Source of the DNA: Heliocidaris erythrogramma
Taxonomy: Eukaryota; Echinodermata; Echinoidea; Camarodonta; Echinometridae
DNA length: 64,000 nt
Direction of reading: 5' to 3'
Assembly (NCBI GenBank): GCA_025617745.1
Contig: CM046866.1
Span: 17,739,725-17,803,724, forward strand
Below are positions 58,741 through 64,000 of this stretch, piece after piece. The stretch's first letter is position 1. The number at the start of each line of letters is the position of its first letter. The position numbers and the translations under genes were made by a program. The notes under the pieces are model-generated. The model ran no database searches. It worked only from the letters and a program-made list of their open reading frames with translations, and was not told the origin of the DNA.

Positions 58741-59525
58741 TGAGTAGTACACTTAATGACATCCCATGACTATCAAAGCATTAAACATAATACCATAAAT
58801 AAACACTGACATGGCAATATATACAGAGTGCAATAAAAACAACTTTAAAGAGGCTCATTTGAATGAAGGAATAACCTTTACCCACATGGAAGGGATTTGC
58901 TTTCATACTATTCTGTACTTGGCTTTATTGTAGTGGATGGGTAATCAACAATCATAATAATATATCTTATAAAAATCAACAAATCAAGAAAAAAATGGGG
59001 AAAAGGAACATCCGGCTCTACCCCCCCCCCTCCTGTAAATTAGGTTTTCTAGCTAACAGTAATACATAGATCACCATTGGATTGAACGATTCACCTCCCC
59101 ATGATGCTAAGGTAAAGATACTTGACTGAGGAGGTGTATAATGAAAAATTGTATACATGTAGGAGGGGGCTTGCCTTCATGTCCCAAGCCGCACGCCTGC
59201 GTATATGGTTCAACAGACACTGGGCTAAATTTTTCTAGGTGAGAGCAACCATTCTGCTCAACACTGATACAAATAACAAAAGGAAAGACGTTTGTCTTAT
59301 TGTAAAATAAACATGAACAAAGTATGAATGTAATGTTGAATATCACTAAGTTATTTGTATTCTAGAGGTTCCATGGAATTTGCTATTTTTTTTACTCAGT
59401 TTTATTTTCTGTGCTTTCTAATGTGTCCCCAACCCCTCCCCCACAGTTCCTGTTACATGTATACTGTTTTGTGTCTGTAGTCTATATATATGCATGTCTT
59501 GCTTTTTATGTTTGTCTTTTTGCCT

Positions 59526-59552
59526 CTGACGAAGATTCTGCTAGGATCGAAA
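59526..59552 (+). ncRNA. Second hammerhead-like core
   Basis: CTGACGA-A-GATTC-TGCTA-GGATC-GAAA: CUGANGA, a 5-bp stem II (GAUUC with GGAUC, one G-U pair) and GAAA, followed by GCTCAGG. The catalytic core bases are all present; stems I and III are not evident. Confidence 0.35.
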
Positions 59553-59664
59553 GCTCAGGCCCCTTTTGACTCCACTTTCTAATAATCAACAGAAATTTCT
59601 ATTATGAACAAATCACACTAATTGCCCCATTCTTGATTTTGTGTGAGCGTCGGGGGTGGTTACA

Positions 59665-59985
59665 GACAGCAGAGCACTTATTGCGAATATTTATTAAACC
59701 CAAATAATTCTAATAGAATACAATCCAATTCTTCTCTCAAAAGAGGCCCTGAGGAAATTATCAATTTCTCTATACTTTATACATGTTTAAATGCTACATA
59801 GAAACAAATTGGAGTTATCCTCTACATATTATTAACTTCAAAATAAACACTTGAATAATTAAGGCAAATGGTTAAGATTTGTTGTCAGTTACATGTATTT
59901 TACTTTAAATTAAATTGTTGCATATGCCGACTTACAGTACATTCATTTAAAATTGTGTATACAAGGATGTGTGCTCTTGTCAGCC
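59665..59985 (+). repeat. Large inverted repeat, outer left arm
   Basis: Matches the inverse of about 63385-63048: 'tttaaatgctacatagaaac', 'aaataaacacttgaataatt', 'gtgtatacaaggatgtgtgc'. Diverged by point changes and small indels. Confidence 0.8.
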
Positions 59986-60362
59986 AATCCGCAGGTCCCC
60001 TAAAAGCGCACTATTTTATTTCCAATTCTGCCTGACTATGAATACATAATGAGCAAGAACAGCCAGGAACATCTCATTTGCAAACTATTGAATAGACTAC
60101 TTATCATTCACCAATTGTCATGAGTTATACATCAAATAAAAGAAGAGGGATCAGAGATTTGTGACATGCTTTTATTGTGTTCAAAATGAGACGAAATTGG
60201 TATAAAATGGTGTTCCTTTTATGACAAAAAATGGAAATTAAATGAAATATAAATCTGGCCAAATCTACCATAGTTTTATTGTGAGCCAGGGCAAATTTGA
60301 CATGAGCGTAAAGGGCATTTTCTGTACTTTCCAAAGATTGAAATAACATTAATGTGCACTTC

Positions 60363-60658
60363 ATGACAGGGTCAGGATCCAGCAATATGTAACCAATGTA
60401 CACACTTTGTCTTTAAAAAAGTCAATTCCAGCATTTTGATTGGTTACCACCACGCAAAATGTTTTCTCACAGCCAGGCAACAGCTATGCGCATGTTTGCG
60501 CAAGGATGAAGCAACAGGTTGCGCAATGTTTCATTCAACGCGCACTTGGTTACGGATGGCTCGCTTGCCAATCACAGGGCTAAGATTCTATGGTCTTGAC
60601 CATGGTCTTGACAACTGATGATCTGCGGCTGAATATTGCTGGATCCTGACTCTGTCAT
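60363..60658. mobile_element. MITE with ATGACAG ends
   Basis: Left ATGACAGGGTCAGGATCCAG then CAATAT; right ATATTGCTGGATCCTGACTC then TGTCAT, inverted with one mismatch over 26 bp. Non-coding, about 296 bp. It lies within the extra DNA separating the two parts of the left inverted-repeat arm. Confidence 0.75.
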
Positions 60659-61057
60659 AAATTTATGGATGATTTGAATGTAACGATGAAAAAGATGAGA
60701 TTCCAGCGCTTCCATACATATGTGTCTTGATGGCGGCTCATATACTTTTTATGTCTTTTAACAACTTGAAATCTTGTGAAAAAAGGCTTTTGTATGACTA
60801 TTTCATCAGTTATTTTAAACATTTTATTTTTAAAATTCTGACTAAAACAAAATATCCCTGTGTTGGTAAACTATTCATTTATTTTTGCAGAAAGTCTAAT
60901 GAGCACAGCATTAATATTTATTGAAGAGCATAACTTTAAAGATGACCATGCGATACAGCCGGCTGGGTGCAGGGAGAAAGTCCATTTCGGGCACTGGAAA
61001 TAAAATGCGCGATTTTTGCTCATTTGCATATGACCTGCGGTCTGACTGTTGTACTTT

Positions 61058-61260
61058 ACCTAATGTGTAAATCGAGCTATATGACACAAGTACTCCAATG
61101 ATATTTTGTCACATGTACAGGAGAGACAACCATGAGGAAAAGAAATGATCCGTATGCCTTCCATGAAGAAGACCTCACTGATGGTATGTAGCAAGTCATG
61201 AATTAGAAATTTATTTTTAAAAATGTTTGTACGAGATACATATGGCATATACAGCAGTTC
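61058..61260 (+). repeat. Large inverted repeat, inner left arm with exon copy
   Basis: Inverse of 62830-63045. Includes a 63-bp exon copy at 61121-61183 on the plus strand (ETTMRKRNDPYAFHEEDLTD) with AG before and GTATGT after, the mirror image of the minus-strand exon 62915-62977. Confidence 0.8.
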
Positions 61261-61282
61261 TCATGTGATCTGACGCAAGCCC

Positions 61283-62183
61283 CAGATCACAAATAAGTCT
61301 GAATCTTGCAATTTGTTTTTTATGTTTCATAATCCCCCTCTAAAGAGTGAAAATAATGTTGGACTCTAATTGGCAACTATGTTATTATCTGTGATGTCAC
61401 ATATGGACAACTCTTTGGTTCTGTACACAAATTCATAATTTCATTCATTTTGTTTCTTCAAAAATACAATTACCCCTAACTTGTTATTCACGCTTACATA
61501 CTTGAATAGTCTTGAACATATTGTATAATAAAACACAAATGTTGACCTCTTTACACAGTTATGTATTTGGAGTGCATGTTTAGTATACTGTACTGAGGAT
61601 TAGACTTCAGTCTAATATTAATGCTGTACCATAAAACATTATCCAATAAGAATTAGGTGTATCCGTTTAAATACTATTTAAATGGTTATGTCCATTATAT
61701 TTTAACTACAAAGAGGAATTGACACTAGACATCTACATGTACATGCATATGCATATGCATTCAGTGAATGCAGTAAATTTAGATAGTCCAATCAACCATG
61801 ATCCAATGAAGTGTTAAGATTTTCAAAGTTTTTAACACTTCCAATTACAGGGCCCTTAATTTGTCAACTACATGTCAGTCTGTGGTGTCAGTCTGAAATA
61901 TCAATCGAGGAGTTGACCTAGAAAGCCACCGATAATCATTTTAGTCTTTGGGTTTGTGAAAAGGGTAAAATTGAATAACAAGTGAGGGGTAATTGACTTT
62001 TTGAAGAAAGAAAATGAAAATGTTGTGAAATTTGTGTACAGAACCACAGAAGAGTTATCAATATGTGACATCACACATAATTACAGAGTTGCCAACTAGA
62101 GTCCTACATTATTTTCACTCTTTTGAGGTGGGATTGTAAAACATACAAAAACATTGCAGGATTCACTTATTTGTGATCTGGGC
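61283..62183. mobile_element. Foldback element with about 200-bp inverted ends
   Basis: 61283-61485 is matched in inverted form by 61985-62183 ('ccagatcacaaataagt', 'gagtgaaaataatgt.ggact', 'ggttctgtacacaaatt'). GCC flanks both sides as a possible 3-bp duplication. The central 500 bp is non-coding. Confidence 0.7.
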
Positions 62184-62301
62184 CTGGCAAATGGAAAATA
62201 CCATCTTTAAGTTAACAATTTTAGGTGTTTGAAAACATAAATCAACTCCTAAATGCAGGCATACAATGAAAATAAAACACAAATCGAATGCATACACAAA
62301 C

Positions 62302-63475
62302 TCAATCATCTAATAGGCATTTGAGTTCTTGAACAAGACCTGTGGGCATGGGTTGGTGTTCATCCCACTTTATAATACATTCGATTTGTGTTTTGGGAAC
62401 TGTTTGGCGTTCTTATAAACACCAAGCCCCCAAACATTGTTGTATGTGCCACAAAAATTCAAATTTGACACTTCTCGATGAGACATGTGACACTTGTCCT
62501 ATTCACGGCTCTCCTTTCTGGTACTGCTTTGGTGGTGGACGGATTACAATCCTATCTCCGATCTTTATCTGGTTACAATTCTTTGTGAGAGTGTATGATC
62601 CATCTGTGGTTAAAAAAGAATCATAAGGAAATTTCAGTGTTATTGTAAACAGGAATTTACTTAAGCATCAATTGGAATGGAAACTATTAGCTGTTAGCTT
62701 TATCCAAAGTAATTGTAATAATATAATCACACGCACTTGTACTGTGGAAGCAATGTTGCATGTTATTTTATCTAAATGTATTTCTATTAATGAATAGATC
62801 AGTTTGAAGATGTGTCAGTTCACATGAGATACTGAAGTGATGTATATGCCATATGTATCTTGTACAAACATTTTTTTTAAATAATAAATTTCTAATTCAT
62901 GACTTGCTACATACCATCAGTGAGGTCTTCTTCATGGAAGGCATACGGATCATTTCTTTTCCTCATGGTTGTCTCTCCTGTACATGTGACAATATATCAT
63001 TGGAGTATGTGTGTCATATAGCTCGATTTACACATTAGGTAAAGTACAAGAGCACACATCCTTGTATACACAATTTTAAATGACAATGTATAATTGTAAG
63101 TCGGCATATGCAACAATTTAATTTAAAGTAAAATACATGTAACTGACAAAACAGATCTTAACCATTTTTTGCCTTAATTTGCCTTAATTATTCAAGTGTT
63201 TATTTTGAAGTAAATAATATGTAGAGTATAACTCCAATACGTTTCTATATAGCATTTAAACATGTATAACGTATAGAGAAATTTATAATTTACTGAGGGC
63301 CTCTTTAGGATGAAGAACTGGATGGTATTTTATTAGAATGATTTCGGTTTAATGAATATCCCCAATAAATAATCTGCTGTCAAAAGGTACATACCGCTGT
63401 GTTCCTCGTGATCCTGCTCATGATCCTCATGGAAGTCAAATGGACTCCCATTACTTCCATCAACTGAACTTCTGT
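62302..63475 (-). pseudogene. Three terminal exons of unknown protein, copy 2 (KGEP-stop)
   Basis: Exons 63475-63395 (SVDGSNGSPFDFHEDHEQDH EEHSG, His/Asp/Glu-rich), 62977-62915 (ETTMRKRNDPYAFHEEDLTD) and 62603-62302 join with AG/GT borders and phases 1 and 1. The last encodes DGSYTLTKNCNQIKIGDRIV, IRPPPKQYQKGEP, then TGA where copy 1 at 53.4 kb has TGG (W). IGQVSHVSSRSVKFEFLW, GVYKNAKQFPK and QIECIIKWDEHQPM then TGLVQELKCLLDD follow in mixed frames. The stop and frameshifts mark it as a pseudogene, or the frame ends early. Family unknown. Confidence 0.5.
62830..63385 (-). repeat. Large inverted repeat, right arm
   Basis: Contiguous counterpart of the two left-arm pieces (59665-59985 and 61058-61260). 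It contains the minus-strand exon 62915-62977. The left arm has about 1.07 kb of extra DNA, including the 60363 MITE. Confidence 0.8.
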
Positions 63476-64000
63476 CTACATATGTTGTGAAGATTTATTA
63501 TAAAGATCATTAATATGTGTATATCATTATGAAATGAGTATACTACAGAATTGGAAGTGGAGCTCAGTGAGTGGTTTTACAACCCCCCCCCCTTCCCCCT
63601 TCTGAGTAATATGTAAGAGACCTGTAACCCAAGTTGGGACATCTTTTCTTTTATATCACCACCCATCTCATGGTGCAACATATACATGTATAAGCACACC
63701 CCAAACCCCATTAGAAAATGATCCAGTACTTTAACCATATACATTGTAACCATACCCTTTATTAAATGTTTTTTTGGTTACATTCATGATAAGCATGAAA
63801 AGCAAAGAAAACAGTGCCCATTTTACACTGGCCTCTGGTCTTATGATTAACAATATATAACAGCTGGATAGTTGATAATATCATGCCATTTTTTTCTGAT
63901 GGCCATATGCTCCCATAGATCACATAAAATGTATGTATTTGTGTTTGTACTGTGCAAGTTTTTCATCACAAAATAGACGTCATATTCTCTACCTAGGTTT

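Overview
The window is AT-rich, intron-rich eukaryotic DNA from an invertebrate animal. The repeat types (hairpin-ended 'GCCTCC' elements, poly-G/C tracts, histone-type RNA signals, Penelope-type hammerhead motifs and tRNA-derived SINEs) suggest a marine deuterostome such as an echinoderm or hemichordate. That placement is inference; no marker gene settles it.

Layout. (1) 2.07-10.24 kb, + strand: eight exons with matching phases form the C-terminal half of an FG-GAP/beta-propeller membrane protein resembling a plant FG-GAP family; its 5' part lies outside the window or was not found. Its introns hold a piggyBac-type MITE, a decayed DDE transposase and a GCCTCC-family repeat nested in a tandem repeat. 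(2) 10.83-11.31 kb: a scrambled 18S rRNA pseudogene made of three pieces in the wrong order. (3) 12.0-13.1 kb, - strand: a broken HECT ubiquitin-ligase gene. (4) 14.7-45.5 kb: nested, duplicated mobile DNA. Three modules recur. A carries exons ending in a Tudor-like domain. B carries a first exon of an unknown gene plus a Tc1 transposase gene that ends in a histone-type mRNA 3' signal. D carries an unknown gene plus remnants of a family-B DNA polymerase. A 1.68-kb solo LTR, a 5.04-kb TIR element with TTA target duplication, a MITE and an intact TatD-like nuclease gene are inserted among these copies. (5) 46.2-53.7 kb, - strand: a RecQ-like helicase exon and further exons of unknown genes. (6) 53.4-63.5 kb: two degenerate copies of one terminal exon, an inverted duplication carrying one exon in both orientations, foldback elements, a SINE and two hammerhead-like motifs.

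Working together: most genes from 14 to 64 kb look like parts of mobile or multicopy genes rather than a cellular pathway. RecQ helicase C-terminal sequence, an acidic linker, a conserved exon and a Tudor-like final exon occur in the same order more than once, which suggests one multi-exon mobile gene family. Helicase, family-B polymerase and TatD nuclease remnants lie within about 22 kb, but nothing proves they belong to one element. The most unusual signal is the Tc1 transposase gene whose short 3' region carries a replication-dependent histone stem-loop and purine-rich downstream element in all three copies.
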